Below, piece by piece: positions 1-8,536 of a stretch of 64,000 nucleotides of DNA. Origin of the DNA: Pseudomonadota bacterium (GTDB lineage: Bacteria > Pseudomonadota > Gammaproteobacteria > Steroidobacterales > Steroidobacteraceae). Made by a program: the position numbers and the translations under genes. A model generated the notes under the pieces. That model had not been told where the DNA came from. It saw only the letters and a program-made list of their open reading frames with translations, and made no database searches. The first letter of the stretch is position 1. Each line of letters opens with the position of its first letter. The DNA is taken from contig JAKCDC010000001.1 in the NCBI GenBank assembly GCA_021838635.1, positions 124,001-188,000 on the forward strand, read 5' to 3'.

Positions 1-147
1 GACCTTATCCTATCGGTTCCGGCGCAGACTGCCCACGGAGCCGGGCGCCGCGTCGAAATTCCATCGTCGCCAATATTCTGCATCTCTGCCCGACTTCGGG
101 CAAACTCGCCGCTCGCCGACCCCCATTGACCTCATACTGAGCTCAGC
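1..147. other. Left edge, no gene recognised
   Basis: No convincing coding sequence is visible before the GTG at 148. A small hairpin lies at 88-101 (GCCCG, four-base loop, CGGGC) and could be the tail of a terminator for a gene to the left, but there is no T-run. In related bacteria glmU often lies upstream of glmS; nothing here shows it. Confidence 0.4.
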
Positions 148-420
148 GTGTCAGATCTGGAAGCGCTCGAGGACTTGGTCGGCTATTTGACGCGGACCAG
201 CCGCCTGTCGCCCCTGGAAGCACGGCACGTGGTGGACGAGGTGCTCAGCTTTCTCGCCGAGACCCCCGAAGGTTTCGTGCGCCGCCGTCACCGGGCGTTG
301 CAGGCGGCGGGCTGGGCGAACGCCGTGATCTACACGCAATTGGCCGCGGAACTGCTCCATTGGCGATTCCGCGCCCCGCCGTACACCGAGCCGCAGATCC
401 GCCGGCTCATCTACGGCTGA
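148..420 (+). CDS. Small conserved-looking protein of unknown function, upstream of glmS
   Basis: A 90-residue soluble protein starting with GTG. It is predicted to be mostly helical and has no signal peptide or membrane segment. The N-terminal half is acidic; the C-terminal half is basic and ends in a compact motif (PQIRRLIYG) with an upstream IYTQLAAELLHWRF stretch, which looks like a small folded helical or DNA-binding-type domain. No start upstream is in frame. The gene points toward glmS with a gap of 76 bases, so it may share its transcript. I do not recognise the family securely. The opposite-strand frame over the same bases has no protein-like features, so this strand is preferred. 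Confidence 0.6.
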   Translation: MSDLEALEDLVGYLTRTSRLSPLEARHVVDEVLSFLAETPEGFVRRRHRALQAAGWANAVIYTQLAAELLHWRFRAPPYTEPQIRRLIYG

Positions 421-496
421 GCATCACCGGAAGTCGCCTCGGGTCTGCGCCGCGCGCCCGGGCGGCCCCGTCTCGAATGTGCAGGCGAGGTGCGTC

Positions 497-2316
497 ATGT
501 GTGGGATCGTCGGATATATCGGTCGACAGGATGCGGCCCCCATCCTGATGGAGGGGCTGCGTCGCCTCGAATACCGTGGCTACGACTCCGCCGGGGTGGC
601 CGCCGTGCGCGGCGGTGCGCTGCGCATCTACAAGAGCAAGGGCAACGTGCGCGATCTCGAGCGGCTCGTGCCGCCGGGCCTGAAAGGAACCCCCGGCATT
701 GCGCACACGCGCTGGGCGACGCATGGTGAACCAAACGACCGCAACGCGCACCCGCATGCGGATGCCGCCAACCGCTATGCGGTCGTGCACAACGGCATCA
801 TCGAGAACGCCCAGGCACTACGCGCACAGTTGCTCGCCCAGGGGGTGCAGTTTCGTTCCGACACCGATTCCGAGGTGCTCGCGCACCTGATCGCCGCGAT
901 GCCGGGCGAAACGCTCGAGCAGACGGTTCGCGCCGCCCTGCAGATGATCACCGGCGCCTATGGCATCGCCGTGCTCGACGCCGAGCGTCCCGACGCACTG
1001 CTCGTCGCCCGTCAAGGCAGTCCGGTCATCCTGGGGATCGGTGAGCGCGAAATGTTCATCGCGTCAGACGCCGCAGCGCTGGTGCGTCATACGCCCCGAA
1101 TCGTGCACCTAGACGACGGAGAAATCGCAGTCGTTCGCGCCGACCGCTACGAGACGTCCACTCTCGAGGGCGGACCGACCGTGAAAGTCCCTCTGGTGCT
1201 CGACTGGCAGAGCGAAGCGCTGAGCAAGGGGACCTTCGCGCACTACATGCACAAGGAAATTCTCGAGCAACCCGACGCCATCCGACGCACGTTGAGCGGG
1301 CGCCTGGACAAGCGGTTCCACACCGCCCATCTCGGCGGCATTGAGATGGCGGCCCGGGAGCTGCTCGCCGTCCGGCGCGTCAAGATTCTCGGGTGCGGGT
1401 CGGCTTACATCGCGGGCTGTGTCGGAGCGCAGCTCATCGAGCAGATTGCCCGCATTCCGGCCCATGCCGAACCGGCCTCAGAGTTCCGTTATCGCAATCC
1501 GGTCATCGAGCCCGACACGCTCTACCTTGCCGTCAGCCAGTCCGGGGAGACCTTCGATACTCTGGCGGCGGTCCAGGAGGTCACCCGCAAGGGCGGTCAC
1601 GCCCTGGGGATCGTCAATGCCGTGGGCAGCACCATCGTGCGCGCCTGCGGTCGCGGCATCTACCTGCACGCGGGGCCTGAAATTGCGGTGGTTTCCACCA
1701 AGACCTTCACCTGCACGGCGGTGGCGTTCGCGCGCCTGGCGCTGCACCTGGGGCGTCTGCGCGATCTCTCGGCCGCGCGTGGTGAACGGCTGCTGTCAGC
1801 GCTGGAGAGGCACTGCCGGGGCAGGTTGCTGCGATTGTGGCCAACGAGGGGCCCATCGACACGCTCGCCCGGGCGATCGCCCGCCACCGCGACGTGTATT
1901 TCATCGGTCGGGCCGCCGGGTACGCGATCGCCATGGAGGGCGCGCTGAAGCTGAAGGAAGTCAGCTATCAGCACGCGGAGGCGTACCCCGACTCGGAACT
2001 CAAGCACGGTCCGCTCGCGCTCATCGATCCTGACAGCCCGACGGTGGTGATTCTGCCGCGCGATGAGCTCTTGACCAAAAATCTCTCCACCATCGAGGAG
2101 ATCCGTGCGCGGCGAGGCCCGGTGTACCTTGTCACCCAGCCGGGACCGCGCGAAGTCGCAGCCCAGGGGGTCCTGGAGGTGCCGGCGTCCGAACCCGAAC
2201 TTGATCCCATCCTGCTCAATATTCCCTTGCAGCTGCTGGCGTACCGTGTCGCCCTGGCGCGCGGCACCGACATTGATCAACCGCGGAATCTCGCCAAATC
2301 GGTCACGGTCGAATAG
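497..2316 (+). pseudogene. glmS: Glutamine--fructose-6-phosphate aminotransferase, interrupted by a -1 frameshift
   Basis: GlmS makes glucosamine-6-phosphate from fructose-6-phosphate and glutamine, the first step to UDP-GlcNAc for peptidoglycan and LPS. The start is the ATG at 497: it gives MCGIVGYIG, placing the nucleophile Cys at position 2, with GAGG seven bases upstream. The N-terminal glutaminase domain and first SIS domain read cleanly to about 1812. The second SIS domain and C-terminal end (AKSVTVE) continue in another frame from about 1813 to 2316. Restoring one C at about 1812 (CACTGCCGG to CACCTGCCGG) gives a continuous protein of about 606 residues, against 609 in E. coli. As GlmS is normally essential, this is either a sequencing or assembly error, a recent mutation, or a sign of a second glmS elsewhere. 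Confidence 0.9.
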
Positions 2317-2524
2317 GGCAGCGACGTTCCCCGGCGCCGGACCGCGCGCAGCGTCGCGAGCCGCCACGATTCGATGTCGCAGACCCCCGGACTCCGCTCG
2401 TGCGTCCTCGGATCATTGCGGGCGTGTGCCCGCCCACGAATACCCTCACGGTGTAACTCCCGCCTGCAATCGCCTACGATTCAGCACTGGGGGGTCTGAC
2501 CACTGGCCCAAGCGGAGCTCACGG

Positions 2525-2929
2525 ATGAGTGTCAAACAGGATTATCCCGGATGCATCCGCATGCGCTCGACGCACTCTGTGCCGGACACCATGGGCCGCC
2601 TCGAGGCGACCCTCGCGCAGCACGGTATTGCGGTGTTCGCGCGCATCGACTTCAGCGCCGATGCGACCCGCGTCGGCCTGCAGATGCGCCCTGAACAGCT
2701 GCTGATTTTCGGCAATCCCAAGGCCGGCACGCCGTTGATGCAACAGGTCCCGGCCGTCGGACTCGATCTGCCGCTCAAGGTGCTCGTGTGGGAGGACGAA
2801 CAGGGGCAGACCTGGATGGTCTACAACGATCCCCGGTACATCCTGCAGCGCTACGGTCTGGACGGCAGTCGGGCGGAGCGCTTAGCTGGGGCGCTCGCGC
2901 TGCTTGAAGTCGCGGCCGGCACCCCGTGA
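2525..2929 (+). CDS. DUF302 family protein
   Basis: A 134-residue soluble protein. The DUF302 core is clear: an N-terminal stretch that pairs a short residue search helix with HGIAVFARIDFSADA, the hallmark LLIFGNPKAGTPLMQ segment, then LPLKVLVWED and a YNDPRYIL motif. The start ATG at 2525 has GGAG seven bases upstream; a longer reading frame exists upstream but covers non-coding sequence after glmS. Function is not established for the family; structures suggest small-ligand or metal binding. It stands alone between glmS and a chemoreceptor. Confidence 0.85.
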   Translation: MSVKQDYPGCIRMRSTHSVPDTMGRLEATLAQHGIAVFARIDFSADATRVGLQMRPEQLLIFGNPKAGTPLMQQVPAVGLDLPLKVLVWEDEQGQTWMVYNDPRYILQRYGLDGSRAERLAGALALLEVAAGTP

Positions 2930-2938
2930 GCGCGGGCC

Positions 2939-2952
2939 ACCGCGATCGCGGT
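2939..2952. repeat. 14-bp perfect palindrome after the DUF302 gene
   Basis: ACCGCGATCGCGGT, ten bases beyond the stop codon at 2929. It is a full palindrome without a loop and has no T-run, so it is a poor terminator. It contains GCGATCGC, a motif over-represented in some genomes. The rest of the 251-base gap to the next gene shows nothing recognisable. Confidence 0.5.
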
Positions 2953-3180
2953 CCTCGAGCGCCCGCAACACCGTTCCCGGCGGTAGACGCTCAAGCACAC
3001 GTTTACGCCTGAGGCGGTGCCCTAAAACGCACTCACGTCACACTCTCGGTCACGGAGCGGCCCAATCTGCTTACGTGCGCCGCTCCGATGCCGCTATCTC
3101 TCCAGACGAACAGGATGTGACCCGCCGCGCCGTCAGGGCCGCCGGCGAGCGCCATGAGCAACGGGAGGGGTGGCCACATC

Positions 3181-4875
3181 ATGCCGAACGTTCTGAAATT
3201 CATGCGCCGCGCGGCGGCCCGACGCACGCCGTCTGCCGAGACGCTCGAACTGGCGCAGTTGCGCGGCCTGGCCGCGGCCGTCGATCGATCCCAAGCGGTG
3301 ATCGAATTCGCACTGGACGGCACGATTCTCACCGCCAACCCAAACTTCCTGCGCGTCGTCGGCTATTCGCTCGAGGAGATCCGTGACAAACATCACCGGA
3401 TGTTCGTCGACCCTGCGTTCGCCGCAAGCGCAGAGTACCGAGAGTTCTGGGCCCGTCTGGCGCGCGGTGAATTCTGTTCCGGTCAGTATCGGCGCATCGG
3501 CAAGGACGCGCGCGAAGTCTGGCTGCAAGCGACGTACAACCCGATTCTCGATCTCGACGGCAAGCCCTTCAAAGTCGTGAAGATCTGTACCGACATCACG
3601 GCGCGAAAACTCGAGGCGGCAGACTGCGAGGCCAAGCTGCGCGCGATCGATCAAGTACAGGCCGTCATCGAATTCGATCTGGACGGCACCATCCGCGAGG
3701 CCAACGAGAACTTCCTGCGCGCCGTCGGTTACTCCATCGGCGAAATCCGTGGCAAACATCATCGAATGTTCGTCGACCCGGCGTTCGCCGGCAGCGCGGA
3801 ATACCGGGCGTTCTGGGCGAAGCTCGCTCGCGGCGAACACGACTCCGGTGAATACTGCCGGCTCGCCAAGGGCGCGCGGCCGGTATGGCTGCAGGCGTCC
3901 TACACCCCGATCCTCGATGCCAACGGGCGGCCCCTCAAGGTAGTGAAGTTTGCCACCGACATCACCGAGCGCAAGCGTCTGACGCAACAGCTCGATGACC
4001 TGGTCGGACGGATACGGCGCGCAGTGGGCGAAGTGACGGTGAGCGCACGGGACATCGCTGACGGTAATGCCAGCCTGAGTCAGCGCGTCGAGGAGCAGGC
4101 GGCGAGCCTGGAGGAAATCGCCAGCTCGATGAAGGAAATGACGGAGACCGTCCAGCACAACTCGCAAAGTGCCGCCGGTGCGAACCAACTGGCCGGCGAG
4201 GCGCGTGCCAGCGCCGAGCGCGGCGGCCGCGTGGTGACCGAGGCGATGGATGCGATGGATGCGATCAATGCCGCCAGCCGCAAGATCGCCGCCATCATCG
4301 GCGTCATCGATGAGATCGCGTTCCAGACGAATCTGCTTGCGCTGAACGCGGCAGTGGAAGCTGCGCGCGCCGGCGAACAGGGGCGTGGATTTGCAGTGGT
4401 CGCCTCGGAGGTGCGCAACCTCGCGGGTCGCTCGGCCTCGGCCGCGAAGGAAATCAAGGTGCTGATCCAAGACAGCGGCGCGAAGGTTGCGGACGGCTCG
4501 CGCCTCGTGACGCAATCTGGTGAGAGTCTGCGCGACATCGTCGGGGCGGTGAAGAAGGTCACCGACATCGTGGCCGAAATCGCCGCGGCCTCCAGCGAGC
4601 AGACCAGCGGCATCGATCAGATCGCGCGCGCGGTCACGCAGATGAACGAGGTGACCCAGCAGAACGCGGCGTTGGTGGAGCAGGCATCGGCCGCGAGTGA
4701 GTCGATTCAGCAGCAAGTCGATGAACTCGCGGCGGCGATTGGCATCCAGGACGGCGCAGAGCCTACAGGCCGTTCCGCGGCGTCCACTCGCCGTGCTCTG
4801 CCACGCGATACCGCCGAGCGTCCCGCGCACAAGCGCGCGGTGGCGGGCGGCAGCGAGGAGTGGGTCGAGCTCTGA
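3181..4875 (+). CDS. Soluble methyl-accepting chemotaxis protein with two PAS domains (BdlA/Aer-like)
   Basis: A cytoplasmic sensory transducer of about 564 residues with no transmembrane segment. Two tandem PAS domains (roughly residues 35-145 and 155-268) are strikingly alike, sharing the [12 protein letters not shown] stretch; each ends in a D-I-T linker. The MCP signalling domain follows (about 275-520), with the conserved hairpin tip containing [19 protein letters not shown]. The architecture matches BdlA of Pseudomonas aeruginosa and energy-taxis sensors, so an internal redox or oxygen signal passed to CheA/CheW is likely (inference). The C-terminus (EEWVEL) lacks the CheR-docking pentapeptide. 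I chose ATG 3181, preceded by GGGAGGGG; an in-frame ATG at 3154 would add nine residues. No che genes lie nearby. Confidence 0.92.
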   Translation: MPNVLKFMRRAAARRTPSAETLELAQLRGLAAAVDRSQAVIEFALDGTILTANPNFLRVVGYSLEEIRDKHHRMFVDPAFAASAEYREFWARLARGEFCSGQYRRIGKDAREVWLQATYNPILDLDGKPFKVVKICTDITARKLEAADCEAKLRAIDQVQAVIEFDLDGTIREANENFLRAVGYSIGEIRGKHHRMFVDPAFAGSAEYRAFWAKLARGEHDSGEYCRLAKGARPVWLQASYTPILDANGRPLKVVKFATDITERKRLTQQLDDLVGRIRRAVGEVTVSARDIADGNASLSQRVEEQAASLEEIASSMKEMTETVQHNSQSAAGANQLAGEARASAERGGRVVTEAMDAMDAINAASRKIAAIIGVIDEIAFQTNLLALNAAVEAARAGEQGRGFAVVASEVRNLAGRSASAAKEIKVLIQDSGAKVADGSRLVTQSGESLRDIVGAVKKVTDIVAEIAAASSEQTSGIDQIARAVTQMNEVTQQNAALVEQASAASESIQQQVDELAAAIGIQDGAEPTGRSAASTRRALPRDTAERPAHKRAVAGGSEEWVEL

Positions 4876-5224
4876 GCACCGACCGTCTGCAGCGGCAGAC
4901 GGTGATCTCGCCGCGCGGCGTCCGAGCCCGCAAGGGCGGCAAGCGCGACGCGCCCGAGCTCCCTCATGTCGCGCCTACGGCGGCGGCATGCTGATGCCGC
5001 TGCATTAGCCCAGCGCTCACGCGCTTCACCCTCGATCGTCGCTCAGGACCGATGCTCGTGCGGGGCCGCCGCAGAGTCTCGTCGTGATGCCCGACGCCGC
5101 GCGCTTTTAGCAGGCCGACGGGCTGGTGCGGCGCAGGCGCCGTGTCCGTTCGTATGTCGCACCCCACACTGCGCTCGCAGTGCAACCCTTGAGGTGCTAC
5201 CGTCGCGCCGGAGGTATCGACTAC
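4876..5224. other. 349-base gap without a supported gene
   Basis: Apart from the hairpin at 4882-4903 nothing is recognisable. Open frames here (for example the upstream extension of the PAP2 frame to 5126, and an antisense frame across 4964-5593) have no protein-like features. Confidence 0.5.
4882..4903 (+). terminator. Hairpin after the chemoreceptor gene
   Basis: Nine-base perfect stem (ACCGTCTGC / GCAGACGGT) with a four-base loop, beginning seven bases past the stop codon at 4875. No T-run follows, so intrinsic termination is uncertain. Confidence 0.45.
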
Positions 5225-5857
5225 GTGAAACGTTTCTCCGTCGTGATGGAAATCTGGCTGCTGGTGATGCTGATCTGCGCCGCGCTCGCGCTGCTGTCGT
5301 TTGGGACCATTGACGTGCCGACGGCGCGGTATTTCTGGCTCCTCGGTCGCTTCCTGCATCCGCTCAACAAGCCACTCGGTGCGCCGGTCATCCTCGCGAT
5401 CGAGGCGGCCATCAGCGTGATTCTGGTGCTGGCACGCCTGGTGCGGGGCCATCTGTCGCTGCTCGCCGAAACCGTCGCGGTGGCGTGCCTGACGTCCATC
5501 TGCGCCTACGCGGTCAACAGCCACGTGCTGAAACCGCTCTTCGGGGTCCCAAACCCGTCTGCGGTGATGCACGGCGCGCACCATGCATTTCACTGGTTGA
5601 AAGGCTCAGCGATGAGCAGCTTTCCCTCCGGCCACATGGTCCTCGCGGGCTCGTTGGCCGGAGTTTTCATGCGCGTCTACCGCGTGAGCCGTTGGCCGCT
5701 CGCGGCGCTACTCACTGTGGCCGCGGTGCTGCTGGTCGTCGGCGATTGGCACTTCGTCAGCGACATCATCGGTGGGACGTTCCTCGGGATCTCCGCGGGG
5801 CTGCTGGCCGGGCAGGGCTGGGCGGTGCACAAGCAGCTGCCGGGCACCGTCCGGTGA
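5225..5857 (+). CDS. PAP2-family membrane phosphatase
   Basis: A 210-residue integral membrane protein with about five or six hydrophobic segments. The phosphatase signature is present: a first-motif lysine/proline region (LKPLFGVPNP), the second motif SSFPSGHM, and the third motif with its His and Asp in GDWHFVSDIIGG. Family members dephosphorylate phosphatidic acid, undecaprenyl pyrophosphate or phosphatidylglycerophosphate; the substrate here cannot be read. The GTG at 5225 is chosen because GGAGG lies ten bases upstream and the product then starts at the first membrane segment; the open frame extends to 5126 but that part is arginine-rich and unconvincing. The next gene is a likely phospholipid methyltransferase, so a lipid-head-group role is plausible. 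Confidence 0.85.
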   Translation: MKRFSVVMEIWLLVMLICAALALLSFGTIDVPTARYFWLLGRFLHPLNKPLGAPVILAIEAAISVILVLARLVRGHLSLLAETVAVACLTSICAYAVNSHVLKPLFGVPNPSAVMHGAHHAFHWLKGSAMSSFPSGHMVLAGSLAGVFMRVYRVSRWPLAALLTVAAVLLVVGDWHFVSDIIGGTFLGISAGLLAGQGWAVHKQLPGTVR

Positions 5858-5975
5858 GACGCGAGGGTGATCCAAGGGTTGATCGAACTGTTCCGCTTGG
5901 CTACAGTCCAACCGGGATGGCACGGTGAGCGGCGCGGCTGCGTCGCGCCCGACCGACACTGATCCGGAGCAGGCA

Positions 5976-6668
5976 ATGGATTTCGCGCGTATACATTCTG
6001 CGGCGCAGCGGCGCGCACGTGATCCAGATCCTCGCACCCGTGCCGGACGGGCGTTTCGAGTCCCGACTCTGAAGCTTCCCGGGGATATGCTGACTTTCCT
6101 GCGCGCCGGACTGTGCGATCCGCGCCGCGTCGGCGCCGTGGCGCCCTCCGGGCGTGCGCTCGCCCGTCTGATCACCTCGGAAATCGGCGGAACCAGCGGG
6201 CCGGTGATTGAGCTCGGCGCCGGCACGGGCGTGTTCACCCGGGCACTGCTCGATCGCGGTGTTCCGGAGCGCCAACTGGTCCTGGTCGAGGCGCATCCGC
6301 ATTTTGCCCGGCTGCTGCAGAACCGGTTCCCCGCAGCCCGCGTGCTGGTGATGGGCGCGGGCGACCTGCGTCGCATCGATCCGTTCGAGGGGAGAACGGC
6401 CGGCTCGATTGTGAGCGGTTTGCCGCTGCTGTCGATGCCGCGGAGCGAGATCATGCGCATTCTGCGCGGCTCATTCCTCCGCCTGCGCAGCGGTGGTGCC
6501 TTCTACCAGTTCACCTATGGCCCGCGCTGTCCGGTCCCGGGGGCCATTCTGAGGCGTCTCGGCCTGCGCGCGCAGCGTATCGGCTGGGTCGCAACCAATT
6601 TGCCGCCGGCGTTCGTGTATCGCATCGAGCGCACCCGCCGCCCCGCGGCACGGTCCCGCCCGATCTGA
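5976..6668 (+). CDS. SAM-dependent methyltransferase, PmtA-like (phospholipid N-methyltransferase family)
   Basis: About 230 residues with a class I methyltransferase fold. The N-terminal FLRAGLCDPRRVGAVAPSGR stretch, the SAM-binding ELGAGTGVFT motif, the acidic residue in LVEAHP, and IVSGLPLLSMP followed by QFTYGP are typical of the PmtA/rRNA-dimethyltransferase-like phospholipid methyltransferases that convert phosphatidylethanolamine toward phosphatidylcholine. ATG 5976 has GGAG six bases upstream; a GTG at 5925 would add 17 residues. The preceding PAP2 gene ends 118 bases upstream on the same strand, consistent with joint work on membrane lipids (inference). Confidence 0.78.
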   Translation: MDFARIHSAAQRRARDPDPRTRAGRAFRVPTLKLPGDMLTFLRAGLCDPRRVGAVAPSGRALARLITSEIGGTSGPVIELGAGTGVFTRALLDRGVPERQLVLVEAHPHFARLLQNRFPAARVLVMGAGDLRRIDPFEGRTAGSIVSGLPLLSMPRSEIMRILRGSFLRLRSGGAFYQFTYGPRCPVPGAILRRLGLRAQRIGWVATNLPPAFVYRIERTRRPAARSRPI

Positions 6669-6689
6669 GCCTGTCCTGCGGCGCACCGC

Positions 6690-7766
6690 TCAGTGCTCGT
6701 GGCGGTGATGATTATCAGGATAGTGCGGATGTGAGTGCGTCACCGGCTCATGGACGTGCTCGTGATCGTGCGGCTCCTGTCCATCCCACTCGAAGTCGTG
6801 CTCGTGCTGATGGTGCGCGTCGTGACGGTGACTGTGGATGTGCCGCTCGCGAGGGTGCGCGTGCTCATGTTCGTGGTGCTCGGTCAGGTGCAGCCAGACG
6901 CCAATACCCATCAGCAATGCGGCGAGCAGTAGCGCCGGCGTCGGCATGTGCCGAAACAGCAGCAGCGAGAGCACTGCGCCGATGAACGGTGCAGTGGCGA
7001 AATACGCGCCCGTGCGTGCCGTGCCGAGGCTACGCAGCGCGAGCACGAACAACGTCAGGCTCACGCCGTAGCCGGCGAAACCGAGCATCGCGGCGCCGCT
7101 GATCAGCGCCGGGGCCGGCCAACTGAGGCCCAGGTGGGCGGCGAGGCTTAAATTCACGGCGCCGGCAGTGAGGCCCTTCAGTGCCGCAATGTGCAGCGGG
7201 TCGCCGCTCGAGACCTTGCGCGTCAGATTATTGTCGATCGCCCAGCACGCGCAGGCCGCGGCGATCCACATCGCGCCGCCGCTCAGCTCGAGACGTGCCG
7301 GCCAGGCGAGCAACGTCCCGCCGACCACGATCGCGATCATGCCGAGCAGGATGCGCCGATCGACATTCTCGCGAAAGACGCACCACGCCAGCAGTGCGGT
7401 GAATACCGCTTCGAGGTTCAGCAGCAAAGAGGCGCTCGCCGCCGGAATCTGCCGCAGGCCGCTCATGAGCAGCACCGGTGCGATGACTCCACCGGCCAGG
7501 ATCGCCAGGCCCAGCCAGGCGATCTCCTCGGCGCGCCAGTGGCTGGCGTGGCGCCGGCTCGGCCGCAACGCCGCGCGTAACGCGATCCACACAGACAAAC
7601 CGACGCCGCTGCCGCTGTACAACAGCCCCGCGAGCGTGATTGGCGGGGTCTCTCGCAACAGCATTTTGGCAAACGGCGTGCTTGCGCCGAACAGGACGGC
7701 CGCGAGCAGCGCGTAGCTGATGCCGCGTGCCGAGTCGTTCAGCGCCGTCGACGGATCTCGTCCCAT
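6690..7766 (-). CDS. EamA/DMT-family transporter with a histidine-rich C-terminal tail
   Basis: A 358-residue protein. Residues 1-295 form the ten-helix, two-repeat EamA fold of the drug/metabolite transporter superfamily. The remaining roughly 65 residues form a charged tail with about 24 histidines alternating with Glu, Asp and Arg, like the metal-binding loops of cation transporters. Transport substrate is unknown; the tail suggests binding of Zn, Ni or Co, or sensing of metals, but the EamA family itself is better known for metabolite export. A TATACT box overlaps the upstream hairpin seven bases before the ATG, so the message may be nearly leaderless. It converges with the methyltransferase gene (gap 21 bases). 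Confidence 0.85.
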   Translation of the reverse strand: MGRDPSTALNDSARGISYALLAAVLFGASTPFAKMLLRETPPITLAGLLYSGSGVGLSVWIALRAALRPSRRHASHWRAEEIAWLGLAILAGGVIAPVLLMSGLRQIPAASASLLLNLEAVFTALLAWCVFRENVDRRILLGMIAIVVGGTLLAWPARLELSGGAMWIAAACACWAIDNNLTRKVSSGDPLHIAALKGLTAGAVNLSLAAHLGLSWPAPALISGAAMLGFAGYGVSLTLFVLALRSLGTARTGAYFATAPFIGAVLSLLLFRHMPTPALLLAALLMGIGVWLHLTEHHEHEHAHPRERHIHSHRHDAHHQHEHDFEWDGQEPHDHEHVHEPVTHSHPHYPDNHHRHEH

Positions 7767-7777
7767 GGGGAAAGTAT

Positions 7778-7809
7778 AGCGGCGGGGACGCGTAGGCGTC
7801 CCCGCCGCT
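7778..7809 (-). terminator. Strong hairpin between the S10 remnant and the transporter gene
   Basis: Thirteen-base perfect stem (AGCGGCGGGGACG and its complement) with a six-base loop, starting six bases beyond the stop codon of the minus-strand gene at 7815. On the minus strand it is followed by TATACTTT, a weak T-rich tail. It probably ends transcription of the S10 gene remnant just before the transporter start. Confidence 0.65.
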
Positions 7810-7814
7810 TCAAA

Positions 7815-8397
7815 TCATTCGGTCTGATGGATGAATTGAGCGATGTTCGCGTGCAGGTGCGCGAGACCTTGCGGGCGAACATAGATCATGTGGCCGGTGT
7901 GGTAGAACCGGAATTCGACATTCTTCTCAAGATCAGGCTGCATCGGCAGTTGGCGCATCTGGTACATGGCTGCGTAGTACGGCGTCGCCAGGTCGAAGTA
8001 CCCCGCATTGACCAGCACCTTCAGCCGCGGATCGAGTGTCATGGTCGTGGCCAGATCGGGCAGCACGTTCGGCGCGATCGGTGCCGGTGAGCCCGCACCC
8101 GGCGGCGTGTGCAACCACTTCCAGTCGTTGCCCACGCTCGCGGAGAGAAACACGTAGCGGTGCCCGGCTCCGAAATGCAGGGTGTCGCGCAGGATCAGCA
8201 TTCCGGCCTTGGCGGTGTAGCGGATGATGTGGCCGCCGACCTTCACGCGGCCAGACGTGCTCACCGTGTGCGGAGTCGTCCAATACGTCTCGGGGTTCGG
8301 GCTGGCGGCCGGGGTGACCGGAGTCGGCTTGCCGTGCGCGAGCGCCGCGGGGGCGGCGGCGAGCAGCGGCCAGGAGCAGTGCGCGATAGCGGGACAT
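7815..8397 (-). pseudogene. S10 serine carboxypeptidase remnant with internal deletion and frameshift
   Basis: The C-terminal part is typical of bacterial S10 peptidases: NDWKW, then NAGYFDLATPY with the catalytic Asp region, and FYHTGHMIYV with the catalytic His. The N-terminal part (signal peptide from ATG 8397, then ETYWTTPHTV and VKVGGHIIRYTAKAG) is also S10-like. Between them, at about 8181-8200, the gene jumps straight from the N-terminal MLILRD to TLHFGAGHRYVF. About 330-350 codons normally found there are missing, including the nucleophile motif GESYG. In addition the signal peptide (8397 to about 8360) is one base out of frame with the rest. Intact relatives are periplasmic proteins of about 500 residues. 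This gene cannot give an active peptidase. Confidence 0.82.
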
Positions 8398-8536
8398 GAA
8401 TGCCCTCGTCGTGGGTTGGTGGGGGGCGAAGCGCCCGTCCACCACGGTCGGCCGTGCGCCCCCTCATGCCCTCTATCGAAGCAAGTCGGCAGCGCTCAGG
8501 CCGCCAGCCCATCGCGGCGTCGCGCCCGTCAGGCGC

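Noticed and set aside
1813-1836. Programmed frameshift in glmS
   Set aside because: No slippery heptamer or following pseudoknot is evident; a missing base explains the pattern more simply.
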